NCBI GenBank assembly: GCA_021292165.1
Contig: CM037879.1
Coordinates: forward strand, 19,987,525 to 20,051,524
Direction: 5' to 3'
DNA: 64,000 nucleotides
From: Shinisaurus crocodilurus
Taxonomy: Eukaryota; Chordata; Lepidosauria; Squamata; Shinisauridae
Below, piece by piece: positions 51,444 through 60,841 of the stretch (the first letter of the stretch is position 1; each line of letters starts with the position of its first letter). The notes under the pieces are model-generated. The model saw only the letters and a list, made by a program, of their open reading frames with translations. It searched no databases and was not told where the DNA came from. Position numbers and translations under genes: made by a program.

Positions 51444-51826
51444 CACTCATCCTGGAGTGGGTTTCAGGGTGCAGGGTGGAGAGAGAGAGGAAGGCATGCC
51501 CTTTTGCCAAAATGGCTTTCATCTTGTAGAGGATTCTCCAGGTGTTTCCTTAGTCATTGTGGGTCATTTATCTGTAATTTCCCTAACCATGGAAGGTACG
51601 AGGCAATTTTGCAAGGTGTGTTGCCAGCGGTACTTCCTGGCTCCATCAACCCTCTCCTGTCCAAAGTTCCAGTTTTACAACAATATAACGTTCTTCCACT
51701 TTGTGACAATAGCAAACTGCCTTGTTTGGTGCACAGCTTGCCATTTGCATGGCTGCTTTTGGGAGCCAATATAAGGGCTACTGACTTGTCAGTGCATTCA
51801 ATTGGGATTATGTTGGGGTTGCCAGA
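51444..51826. other. Unassigned sequence
   Basis: Overlapping plus frames at 51457-51833 (105-109 residues) have no motif I recognise. No gene claimed. Confidence 0.3.
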
Positions 51827-52018
51827 TATATAGGAAGCTGCCTTATACCGAGCCAGATCCTTGGTCCATCTAACCCAGGATTGCCAACACTCACTGGCAG
51901 TGGCTCTCCAGGGTTTCCAGCAGGAATTTTTCCAGCCCTGCCTGGAGATACTGCCGGGGATCGAACCAGGGATCTTCTGCATGCAAAGCATGTGTTCTAC
52001 CACCGAGCAACAGGCCCT
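51827..52018 (-). mobile_element. tRNA-derived SINE (AGCTCAGTGG type), full length, minus
   Basis: Starts ATATAGGAAGCTGCCTTATAC and ends at the inverted tRNA head (GGGATCGAACCAGGGATC, TGTGTTCTACCACCGAGC). GATCGAACC inverts to a B-box-like GGTTCGATCC, a close match to a tRNA B box. Confidence 0.85.
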
Positions 52019-52145
52019 CCAGCTGTCTCACTGGCTCCTATGCCTTTAGAATGAATCTTATAGAAACATTCATAGAGCATACATCTACCAATGGCTATTG
52101 GCCACAACAACTAAATGGGATCACATGTTCAGAGACCTCTTAGTA

Positions 52146-53110
52146 CAGGGGTCTTCAAACTTTTTAAACAGGGGGCCGGTTCATTGTCCCTCAGACTGTT
52201 GGGGGGGCGGACTATAGCCCCCCTGCTGCCAAAGCCCCCCCGCCCCCCCAGGATCCCCCCGTCCCCCCAGGATCCCCCCCCGTCGCCGCCAGACCCACCC
52301 CGCCACCACGCGCCGCCGCCGCCGTACTTGCACCCGCCGCCGCCAAAGCCCCGCCGTGCCGTCGCCCCCCTGCCGCCAAGCACCCCCAGGGACCCCCGTC
52401 TGCCACCTCCAGACCCCACCACCCACCCCGCCATACCTGCACCTGCCACCGCCGCAGAAGTCCCGCCGCGCCGTCGCCCCCAGCCGCCAAAGCCCCCCGG
52501 ACCACCGCTGCCACCGCAGACCCCCCCCGGCCACCCCCACCATACTTGCACCCGCCACGCCAAAGCCCGATGCCGCCATCGCCCCCTGCCGCAAGCCCCC
52601 CAGGACCCCCGCTGCCACCGCCAGACCCCCCGCCACACCCCGCCAACATGCACCGCGCCGCTGCTGAAGCCCCGCCGCCACCGTTCCCGCCGAAGCCCCG
52701 CCGCCGCCGCTGCCGCCGAAGCCCCACCCCCGCCGCCAAAGTCCCGCCACCGTCGTCGCTGCCGCTGCCGCCGCCCCGCCCCACTGCCACCACCACCGCT
52801 GGAGCCGCGTCATTCCTCTGCGCTCCGTCGAGCTGGACTACCGCACTCTGTTAAAAAACAGAGCGCGGGGGTCCAGCGCAACGGAGCAGGGTCCCGCGCG
52901 TCACTTCCTCCGTGCCGGAAGTGACGCAACGGGACCAGTGCGGGCGGCGCAGCTCGCGCAGCTGGCTCTCCGGGGAGAGTGAAGAAAATGGCAAGCCCGT
53001 TCGGGCGGCTGAGAGCCCGGGCGGGCCCAGTTCGGGCCTACGGAGCCAGGCCGGATGGAAGGGCGCGCTGGGCCGGATCCGGCCCGCGGGCTGTAGTTTG
53101 AAGACCCCTG
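52146..53110. mobile_element. CpG-rich hAT-like element with minisatellite, perfect TSD
   Basis: Ends CAGGGGTCTTCAAACTTTTT and AGTTTGAAGACCCCTG, with perfect TCTTAGTA at 52138-52145 and 53111-53118. The interior is very GC-rich. About three 110-bp tandem units start with CATACTTGCACCCGCC-like sequence near 52321, 52432 and 52541. The 269-residue Pro/His-rich frame at 52115-52924 crosses the left end and is compositional. Confidence 0.88.
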
Positions 53111-53187
53111 TCTTAGTAGCTGAGTACTAAGGACAGGAAGCAGTGGCTGGCCATGAGCTCCAAGCCTTCATTGTGAACTTCTAGAGC

Positions 53188-53300
53188 AGAGGTGGGGAAC
53201 CTATGGCCCTCCAGATGTTGTTGGACTCCAACTCTCATAATACTTGACCATTGGCCAAGCTGGCTGAGGCTGGTGAGAGTTGGAGTCTAGGCCTCTGGTT
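53188..53300. repeat. Foldback repeat, CCCTCCAGATGTTG type (family P4)
   Basis: GGTGGGGAACCTATGGCCC, CCAGATGTTGTTGGACTCC and the partial mirror GAGAGTTGGAGTCTAGGCC. Confidence 0.65.
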
Positions 53301-53789
53301 TGACGGCAGCTGGTAACAGAATGCTGGACTAGATGAAGCTGGTGCTGTTCTAACAGGCAATTCTAACGTTCTTCCCAGCATAATTGGCCAAAGTGAAGTG
53401 GCACAAGCTTTCCCCAAATTACTGTTCTTCCATGCCAGGAAGAGGCTCAACCAATTACACAAGTATTAAAGGAGTAAGAGCCCTGCGAGGGGAAGACAAT
53501 GTCAACTCTATCATCTGATCATGCATCATTCTCATTTCTTGATTCAAGGCTAGAACTCCTTTATAGACATGAGACTCTCTGATGCAGATTAGGGCCAGTT
53601 CAACCCTGACTTTTTGCTGATTCACATCTCTAAGTAATGAGACTGATAGGAGTATCTCTCCTGTCGGTCTGATTACTTAGATATTACGTAGAGAACAAAG
53701 ATATACTGCCCCATCTCTCTCCCCCTATTCATAAACAAGCAATACAAACACCTTCCAATAGTCCATCTGCCCATTATCTGAATTATTAT
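53301..53789. other. Unassigned sequence
   Basis: No gene or repeat recognised. Confidence 0.3.
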
Positions 53790-54038
53790 TACATTACATT
53801 TATTACATTACATTTATATCCTGCCTTTTTTTCCTCTTGCAAGAAAGCCAAGGTGGCTTACAAGGTTCTCCTCCTCTCCATTTTATCCTCACAGCAACCC
53901 TACTCCAGGAGTAGGGCAGGCTGAGAGTCAGTGACTTGCCCAAAGTCACCCGGTAAGCTTCATGGCCAAGCGGGGACTAGAACCCGGATCTCCCAAATTC
54001 CAATCCAACACTCTAACAACTACACCACACTAGCTCTC
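53790..54038 (-). mobile_element. Sauria-type SINE, minus, diverged
   Basis: ATTACATTTATATCCTGCC through CACCACACTAGCTCTC, with GACTAGAACCCGGATCTCCC intact. There are more substitutions than in the copies at 47 kb. Confidence 0.82.
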
Positions 54039-54146
54039 TCTTCTTCTTTTACTTCCTCCCCAATTCCCCAAGTAGGGAGAAATCCAAAGACAACACTACA
54101 GAGTTTGATTTCCTATGGATGAGAAAGCACTGGAGATACTTTATAG

Positions 54147-54282
54147 CAGGGCTCTCCGACCTTGGCTCCCCAGATGTTGCTGGCCTACAGCTCCCAGCAT
54201 ACCCAGCCAGCATGGCTAATGGCAAGGGATTCTGGGAGCTGTAGTCCAGCAACATCTGGGGACCCAAGGTTGGAGAGCCCTG
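54147..54282. repeat. Foldback hAT-like element P1b, perfect TSD
   Basis: CAGGGCTCTCCGACCTTGG and the mirror ending GAGAGCCCTG. Perfect CTTTATAG at 54139-54146 and 54283-54290. Confidence 0.9.
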
Positions 54283-54290
54283 CTTTATAG

Positions 54291-54636
54291 TGTCCTTGTT
54301 TTATTAACAAATATACAAGCAGAGCATAATGGAAGTAAATAGGTTCCTACGGTAGGCAGCAAAACCACAGATCCTGACTCAAATCAAATTCCCAAAGCAA
54401 CAGTATGGACCGAACCACAAACACCCCAGTCCCCAGCCATTCCTATAGCTCAGGGAATTCCTAGGTCTCAGTCTGATTCTCTCTGGGCCAAGCTAGATTT
54501 TTTTCAAAGTAAAGGCAGCCACTTTTTGTTATTTGTTGTTTATGAACATTATGCCTGCTTTAGTTTGCCCTACTTTGATTTAAGGGAAAGCGGCACAAAA
54601 TATTTTAAGTAAATAAATAGATAACATTAAATCAAT
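54291..54636. other. Unassigned sequence
   Basis: No gene or element recognised. Confidence 0.3.
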
Positions 54637-54740
54637 GCTGAGTAGCTTGATCCTATGCATGTTTTCTCAGAAATAAGTCCTATTAAGTTCAATTACACTT
54701 ATTCAAAAGTAAATGTGCAATGGATTGTAGCCTTAAGATG
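54637..54740. repeat. Short palindromic MITE (family P3)
   Basis: TTGATCCTATGCATG, AAGTCCTATTAAGTTCAAT and ATGGATTGTAGCC. Diverged. Confidence 0.55.
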
Positions 54741-55337
54741 AGAGTTTCATCCTCATTTGGGCAGTTTGTCACATGAAGAAAGTTTAGTTTAAAAATAAGT
54801 TTATAATCCTCTATGCAATCATCTCTTCTTATCTTTAGCTTGTGCCAGGCTAATTGGAGGCTCTGGCCAGTGCAGATACTGTTCTTAAAAGAATTTTAAA
54901 TAGAAGACACTTTCCTCCTGACCTTTGGCACGTGTTTTCGATGCCCCTGTAGCCCATGTTGAAAGTCTATTTCCACAGTTCAGTAATCTTGTAAACTGTG
55001 TAGAAGTGTCCATACATTGTGGGTGTCAGAGCAGAAAACTATGGGTTCAAAAGACTGGTTTTGTGCTTTGGAGGTCAGACCCCACCTCTGCCTTTTCCTT
55101 AGGTTCTTAGGCATATTACTTTTCTTTTTGCGTTACCAGATTGCCTTCTGCGAAATGGGTGTTTTGTGACCAGCCATGCCCACCATGGCAGCCATTTTGT
55201 GAATGGGCAAGCTCTGCCCCCATCATGGAAGCCATTTTGTGAGAGCGCCCATGACACCCTCTCAAAATTCCAAATGTGCCCACCAGCCCAAAAAGGCTGG
55301 AGACCTCTGAATTAAGCCATTGTATTCATATATGTTT
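54741..55337. other. Unassigned, with GCCATTTTGTGA repeats
   Basis: About 55160-55300 has two copies of GGMAGCCATTTTGTGA-type sequence and ends GGCTGGAGACCTCTG, a hAT-like style, but both ends are unclear. Confidence 0.35.
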
Positions 55338-55845
55338 ATATATGAACTACATTGGTTACCAACTGAAGTCCGGGCCCAATTCAAACAAAGTGCTAACATT
55401 AACATTTAAAGCCCTAAACGGTTTGGGGCCAGGTTATCTGAAGGAACGCCTCATCCCATACGTGCCTACCCGAACCCAGAGATCCTCTTCAGAGGTCCTT
55501 CTCAGAGAGCCCCCTCCAAAAGAGGCTAGGCGGGTGGCTACTAGGGGAAGGGCCTTCTCAGTTGTGGCACCCCATCTCTGGAATCAACTCCTCAAGGAGG
55601 TGCGCCTGGCGCCTACCCTTTATTTATTCCTTCAGGCGCCAGGTGAAGACCTTTTTATTTACCCAATATTTTAATAGTTAGATTTTTATCCCAATTTTTA
55701 TTATCATTACTGTACCTCTGGTCTGACACTTTTGATTTTAAGATTATTGTTTTTATCCTGCTTCTTTGTAAACTGCCCAGGGAGCCTTTTGGCTGATGGG
55801 TGGTAAATAAATATATTAAATAAATAAATATTAAATAAATAAATA
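55338..55845 (+). mobile_element. L2-type LINE C-terminal coding and 3' end
   Basis: The frame has LTFKALNGLGPGYLKERLIP, RVATRGRAFSVVAPHLWN and LKEVRLAP. The 3' UTR has TTTGTAAACTGCCCAGGGAG and AATAAATATATTAAATAAAT. It is the cleanest L2 C-terminus here and lacks the catalytic RT part. Confidence 0.88.
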
Positions 55846-55851
55846 TATGAA

Positions 55852-55908
55852 GCTGGCTTCTATGGAGTCAGACCACTGTTCCATGTCGCCCAGTGCTGTC
55901 TACTTCAG
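55852..55908 (-). mobile_element. tRNA-derived SINE 3' fragment
   Basis: AAGCTGGCTTCTATGGAGTC and CCCAGTGCTGTCTAC correspond to the inverted 3' end of the AGCTCAGTGG-type SINE. Confidence 0.55.
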
Positions 55909-56012
55909 GGCTGGGGAACCTGTGGCCCTCCAGATGTTGATGGTCTCCAACTCCCATGAGCCCAAGCCAGACTGGCCAATAGTGAGGGATGATGGGAGTA
56001 GGAGTTCATCAA
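55909..56012. repeat. Foldback repeat, P4 family
   Basis: GCTGGGGAACCTGTGGCCC, CCAGATGTTGATGGTCTCC and the partial mirror GATGATGGGAGTAGGAG. Confidence 0.6.
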
Positions 56013-56018
56013 CAGGCC

Positions 56019-56187
56019 TGTGGCTCAGCTTGTCTGAGTGTAGAAAGCTAAGCAGGGTCAGGCCTGGCTATTACTTGGACGGGAGACCCCCCTCCTCTAG
56101 TTTCCTGCATTGAGCAGGGGGTTGGACTCGATAGCCTTGTAGGCTCCTTCCAACTCTATGATCTATGATCTTTGAATACTATGAAAC
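56019..56187 (+). mobile_element. 5S-rRNA-derived SINE with CR1-like tail, copy 2
   Basis: CAGCTTGTCTGAGTGTAG, AAGCTAAGCAGGGTCAGGCC and TTACTTGGACGGGAGACC, then the same CR1-like 3' segment as at 48770. It agrees with 5S better than copy 1 at GCAGGGTC, while other positions favour copy 1, so both descend from a shared master. Confidence 0.8.
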
Positions 56188-56349
56188 ATATGGAGGGTAT
56201 AATGGAACGGTGGAAGTTGTAACAATTCGCTGTGCCACAACTGCCTTGTGAGGCGGGCCAGTTATGCACACTCCTGTCTGATTGGTAGGAAGCTGCCCCC
56301 AATCAGTGTGTGTAGGACTGCAGCCTTAGGCGACCAAGAAATTAAAGCT

Positions 56350-56440
56350 GCAGCGCTATATGCCCACTTACCTGGGAATAAGCCCCATTAAACACGGGGA
56401 TTTACTTTTGAGTAAACAAGATTAGGATCACACTGTACAG
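56350..56440. repeat. Short palindromic MITE (family P3)
   Basis: CACTTACCTGGGAATAAGCCC and TTACTTTTGAGTAAACAAG in family order; strongly diverged. Confidence 0.45.
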
Positions 56441-56790
56441 CTAGCATGGGCCCACAGAGGTTCTGAAACCTCTGTGGGTTTAAGGTTGCCTGGGGACCCG
56501 ACTAAGGATCGGGCACAGCAGGGTTCCCTGGCCATCTCTCCCGCCCTCTTCCCTCATCAGTCCTCCTGCATGTATCCCAGGGAACACCGCAAGAGCACTG
56601 AGTCCCCCCAACCCAATCTCTCATTTGCACTAATCCCCACCCCCGCCACTGGGGATTCCCCCTGGTTTTGCCACTTCCTGAGGTGCTCTGGACTTGGGGT
56701 AAATGGCAAAACCGAGGGATTCGTTGCCCCTGCTTCCCTGCAAGTTACAACCCTTCCTTTTCTGTCCCTACCCAACTTCTGCTGCTAGGA
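56441..56790. other. Unassigned sequence
   Basis: Opposing frames at 56474-56788 have no recognisable motif. Confidence 0.3.
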
Positions 56791-56861
56791 CAGTGTTCTA
56801 CGCTGGCATGCTGGGAGTTGTAGGCCAAAAACATCTGGGGACCCAAGGTTGGAGAACACTG
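56791..56861. repeat. Foldback element P1, internally deleted, perfect TSD
   Basis: CAGTGTTCTACGCTGGCATG keeps only the first 10 bases of the left arm, then the full right arm to GAGAACACTG. Perfect TGCTAGGA at 56783-56790 and 56862-56869 shows that both outer ends are original. Confidence 0.88.
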
Positions 56862-57447
56862 TGCTAGGAATATGCGGCAGCTGCCACTTGAGTCATGCAC
56901 TGTTCTCTTCCCAACGGCGGGCATTTTGCTAGTTAATAAAGGAAACTGAAAACGCTGATTAGTTCATTGGTACAATTTTATGGTTAGTAATCATGGATAT
57001 TAAAATGATTTGTGAGCAGATTTTAATCAGCGTTGCCGGCTTTGAGGAAGGTATTCGGTACTGATGAGTTTTCTGCCAACAATCTCTTGATTCAGGCTTT
57101 TCATTCCATGCTCTTAAGACGATTCCCTCTGCCCCAAATAACAGCTGATGACGTGTGGGCGTGTGGCCGCCTGCGTTTGACAACTGGAGAAGAAGAACTT
57201 TGTTGGTTAGCCTCAAAAAATGTTCTAGATACTGTTTTTCTTTGAACGATTACTCTGGTGGCCTCGCCATTTCTTCCATTTCTTTTGGAAGCTCACGAAA
57301 TCCTACTTTTGGGATGGGGGGAGGAGTGGAATTGCAGCAGCATCACCTTAGCAATAGTTTTCCGACTTTTTGAAGAGGTGTGGCCAGTGATGGCTCCACG
57401 TTTTTGAGGGCCCTTGGGCAAGACACCCTCAATAGCCCCCCTCCCTC
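56862..57447. other. Unassigned sequence
   Basis: Frames at 57033-57245 (70 residues) and 57155-57373 are not recognised. No element ends seen. Confidence 0.3.
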
Positions 57448-57450
57448 AGT

Positions 57451-58969
57451 GACTGGGTTCGCACAACACAACAACCCACCGTGGCTTATAAGCTTATAAG
57501 CCACGGTGGGTTAGTGTGTTGTGCAAACCTGCAATGGGTTTGTCAGGGTGGCTTAGGTTTGGGTTATAAGCCACCCTGACAACCCATGGCTTGTAGCTGG
57601 GGTTGTTTGACCCACGATGGGTTCTCATGTCATCCAAACCCGGACAACATGACCCATTGTGGGTCAACCCCATCTGCGAACGCGCTACTTGGCAAGAGCG
57701 GCAAAAACCCGTTGCAGCTCTTGCCAAGAAGCTAGCAGGCGACCACCATTGCCAGCCACCCCCAGAGTGCCCAAGAGGCACTTGGAGGCGGCTGGCAGAG
57801 GCTTCCCCTGTGAGCCCTTTCGGGCTTGCCGTGGCTTGTATTTCCTTTTAAAACTCCCCCCCCCCCTTCAGATCGCGAAAGCCATCTGTCAAGCCAGCTT
57901 TTGCGATCCCCCTTTTGGGGGTTGTCATTGAACTGGGGGTTGTTGTTGAAATGTGGGTGTGAAGAGAAAGCCAGCCAGGGCAGGTACACACAGACCACAC
58001 AGACCCCCACCTTTCACCTGATACCGCCCTTGCTCACAATAGAACACACATGCATACCCCCAGGCCACTTCCCCTCCCTTGGCAGCCAAATGAGCTGTGA
58101 AACATTCCAAACAGGAGAGGGGCGCCAAGATGCCTAGTGGCCACAAAGAAATGGCAAATACTCCTAAGCACCCTAAAGTACCCAGAGAAACAGGTACTCT
58201 TGATGACCCGTTCGACCGGTCAGGAGGGGAGGGGGGTGCAGGAGGGAGGAGGGAGCCAAGAAGAAGGGATAAAAGAAGGGGCTTGTGGTGGGTTGGTCGT
58301 GGGCAGCAAGCTGCACAGAGGTCTAGGGCTTCGGTCTGACCTCAGGATCCAGCCCCGGGCAGCTCCCGGTGAAATTAGCTGAACTCGCCTAGCCGCTGAG
58401 CTACTCGGCTGTCGAGGAATCAGGATCATTCCAGGTAAACCTTGTGTGTACTGTTGCTGTGACTCGCTCTATACCCACGTCCATTGCAGGTGCGTGCTTT
58501 GCGTGCTGCCTTTGTGTATGTTTTGATACGCTCAATTAAACTCTGTTTACCTATAAACATTGTAGTGGCTCCCAATCATAAAACTGCTTCCTTCACTGTC
58601 CTAGCGTTAAAATTGGCTGTGGCTTTTGCCTAAGTGCCGCGGACCGCACGTAAAGGGCTAACCTTGCTCCGGTTAACCTCTTGGGACCCGGACCCATGCA
58701 AAGGACCGCCTTTGGTCCTTTTTCACAGTGGGTCATCGTGTTGTCTGACCGAACCCAGCTGAGATAACAAGCCATGGTGAACAACCCACAGCTCACAACC
58801 CAACAACAAACCATGGGTTCCCTTCATGGGTTGTTAGTAGTTAACGCGAGCCATGACTGGTTAGCACAGCTGGGTTCAGACAACAAGATAACCCATGGTT
58901 CAATGAAAATGCACACTCAACCCATACTCAACCCTTGAGTGTGGGTTATCATGTAGTCTGAACCCAGTC
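57451..58969. mobile_element. Large foldback element of the P5 family, hosting an LTR
   Basis: Left end GACTGGGTTCGCACAACAC and right end GTCTGAACCCAGTC, with AGT outside both (57448-57450 and 58970-58972). The left part has new sub-palindromes (GGCTTATAAGCTTATAAGCC) and a unique GC-rich middle absent from 33876 and 60166. The right part matches those copies. The LTR at 57958-58727 splits it. Confidence 0.75.
57958..58727 (+). mobile_element. Solo LTR (copy 3), diverged relative of copies 1 and 2
   Basis: Starts TGTGAAGAGAAAGCC and ends TTTGGTCCTTTTTCACA. Perfect 5-bp duplications GTGGG (57953-57957 and 58728-58732). It shares GGTCGTGGGCAGCAAGCT, CAGGATCCAGCCCCGG and CCCGGTGAAATTAGCTGAA with the others. 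GGGATAAAAGAAGG may be the TATA box and CAATTAAACTC the polyadenylation signal. The 3' third differs. Confidence 0.85.
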
Positions 58970-58972
58970 AGT

Positions 58973-59240
58973 GTCTTTATATATTAAAAAATGTTATAAT
59001 AAATATTTTAAAATTGCCCACAGGGTAGGAGCCTGCAGTGGCACCAAGGAGAAGAACCTCCAGAATGATGCTGACATGGACATTTTATGCAAAATGCTTA
59101 AAGCAGTTACTTTAGGGTGGTGCTATCTTGTTTTGAACCTCCCTTTCCATCCTGTGCCAAAGCACCTCACTAACCCAATAATAAGAATGTTACATAGAAG
59201 ACTACGGTAGTTCATTATATTTTGCACTGTCTATTATATA
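58973..59240. other. Unassigned sequence
   Basis: AT-rich start, a 79-residue frame of no known type; no element recognised. Confidence 0.3.
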
Positions 59241-59564
59241 GGGCAGTATCCAACTGTGTCATTCCCCTGCCACAAATGACATTGCACTCACAGAAACAAG
59301 GTTCCAAACTATGCACAAGAGGAGAATCCAACTAAAGTTATGTTTGCACAAGTGCGGTTCTGCAAGTGGTTGTGCACTGCAAGTGCAGTGGTATGGTTGC
59401 ACAAGCGGTTGCACGGTTGTGAAACCAGCTGTACGGGCAGTGGTGCAATGGCTTATGCAATGGTTTGCACTCGCGTAATCGGGAAGTGCTTGCACAACAG
59501 AAAGATTCAGCAGAGTTCTGTTAGCGCTATTTGAGTTTGTGGCATGACACCGTTGGATACTGCC
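59241..59564. repeat. Harbinger-like MITE, second copy
   Basis: GGGCAGTATCCAACTGTGTC and GACACCGTTGGATACTGCC are inverted ends. The interior repeats TTGCACAAGCGGTTGCAC-like motifs. The flanks (ATA, GAC) are decayed. Family as at 30166. Confidence 0.75.
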
Positions 59565-59569
59565 GACAA

Positions 59570-59895
59570 GCTTCTCAGGAAAAGATTTAATAGGAGTCCA
59601 ATCAATAACGATGTTTGGCTGTCTAACTCTGATAAGATCTGTTGCTGGGGGTTTTTTTTGTTGGCTGATTTAGACAAATATGTGTCACACTCATTCACAA
59701 TGCTTGCAAGAGCTGCAGAAAAAGATATGTACTGCAAGAGATATGTACTGTCTGTTGCCGTAACATATTGGAGAGATCATCTTAAATAAGTGAATATTGT
59801 TTTAGTCACCTAACGCTGATATTTTGTAATGGTAATTGGACCTTTTATGGCTTTTTGTGCTGACCCTTGATTTAAGCAATAAATGACTGACTGGT
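59570..59895 (+). mobile_element. LINE 3' end with TGAC tail, family uncertain
   Basis: A broken frame, then GTGCTGACCCTTGATTTAAG, CAATAAATGACTGACTGG. The (TGAC)n ending resembles the LINE tail at 46406-46800. It starts directly behind the Harbinger-like MITE. Confidence 0.45.
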
Positions 59896-60162
59896 TGAGT
59901 AACACATAAAATGATAAAACAACAACAAAACAGAAATGTCAATAAAAGGACAAGAACGAGTCTGCAGCAGAAAAACCTAATCCCCAATACAGCAGCTCAG
60001 AGGGCCCCGAATAAAAAACATGTTAACTTACCGTCAGAAGGCAGCATATACTGTGCGGTTAGTGTCTTTATACACTTTAGTCATAAGGTGGCACTGGGCT
60101 TAGTTGTATCTGGATGGAGTTGTGAGTTTTCTGTTACTGTTCTGTTCTTGTTTAAAAGAGAC
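59896..60162. other. Unassigned sequence
   Basis: No gene or repeat recognised. Confidence 0.3.
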
Positions 60163-60165
60163 ACT

Positions 60166-60460
60166 GATTGGGTTCAGGCAACATGATAACCCACACTCAA
60201 GGGTTGAGTATGGGTTGTCATTGAAACGTGGGTTATCATGTTGTCTGAACACAGCTGAACTAACAAGCCATGGCTTGTTAACCACGAACAGCCCATGATG
60301 AGAACCCATGGTTTGTTCTTGGGTTGTGAACTGTGGGTTGTTCACCATGCTTTGTTATCTCGGCTGGGTTCAGACAACACGATAACTCACATTTCAACGA
60401 CAACCCAAACTCATCCCATACTCAACCCTTCAGTGTGGGTTGCGTTGTCTGAACCCAGTC
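60166..60460. mobile_element. Foldback element, P5 family, 295 bp
   Basis: GATTGGGTTCAGGCAACATG and the mirror ending GTCTGAACCCAGTC, with ACT outside both ends (60163-60165 and 60461-60463). The middle shows the AACAAGCCATGGCTTGTTA palindrome. Layout as at 33876-34205. Confidence 0.8.
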
Positions 60461-60505
60461 ACTAAACATCATTGGCTAGCTTCCTGAATGGTACGTCTTC
60501 TAAGC

Positions 60506-60825
60506 CAGGGTACAGAGCCTCAGGTCTGGGCGCCAAATCCAGCCCTCTGGGGTTCCCCAGAAGGCCATGCCTCCTTCCCCTGACCACAATTCATTTGGTG
60601 GTTTCCTGGCGTTTGCACGGTTTTTTCCCAGTTCTAAAAGGTTGAATGCCTCTCCTAAGATTCAGTCACTGGCAGTAAGAGCTTTAAACTAAAATGTGTA
60701 ATTTGGCCCCGCCCCTTTCCCCCAGCCTCTTTTGCCTTTGGCCCCTCCCACCACTGGAATGCGGCCCAGAGAGCATCTCCGAAATGGAATTCGGCCCTTG
60801 GGCTGAAAGAGGTTCAGCACCCCTG
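60506..60825 (+). mobile_element. hAT-like element, uninterrupted copy
   Basis: Ends CAGGGTACAGAGCCTC and GGTTCAGCACCCCTG. Flanks TTCTAAGC (60498-60505) and CTCCAAGC (60826-60833) match at 6 of 8. It is the empty-site reference for the nested pair at 12003-13087. Confidence 0.78.
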
Positions 60826-60841
60826 CTCCAAGCCTTCCACG

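Noticed and set aside
51960..52018. A tRNA gene (good B-box match and tRNA-like head)
   Set aside because: The 3' half of the tRNA is replaced by a SINE body shared with several other loci, and no cloverleaf can be closed.
52115..52924. A 269-residue plus-strand open frame rich in Pro, His and Arg
   Set aside because: It starts outside and runs into a hAT-like element bounded by a perfect TSD. It follows the GC-rich tandem units, and comparable frames exist on the other strand. It is compositional, not a gene.
57953..58732. A full endogenous retrovirus
   Set aside because: Only a single LTR with a target duplication is present at each of the four LTR loci; no gag, pol or env coding lies between paired LTRs anywhere in the window.
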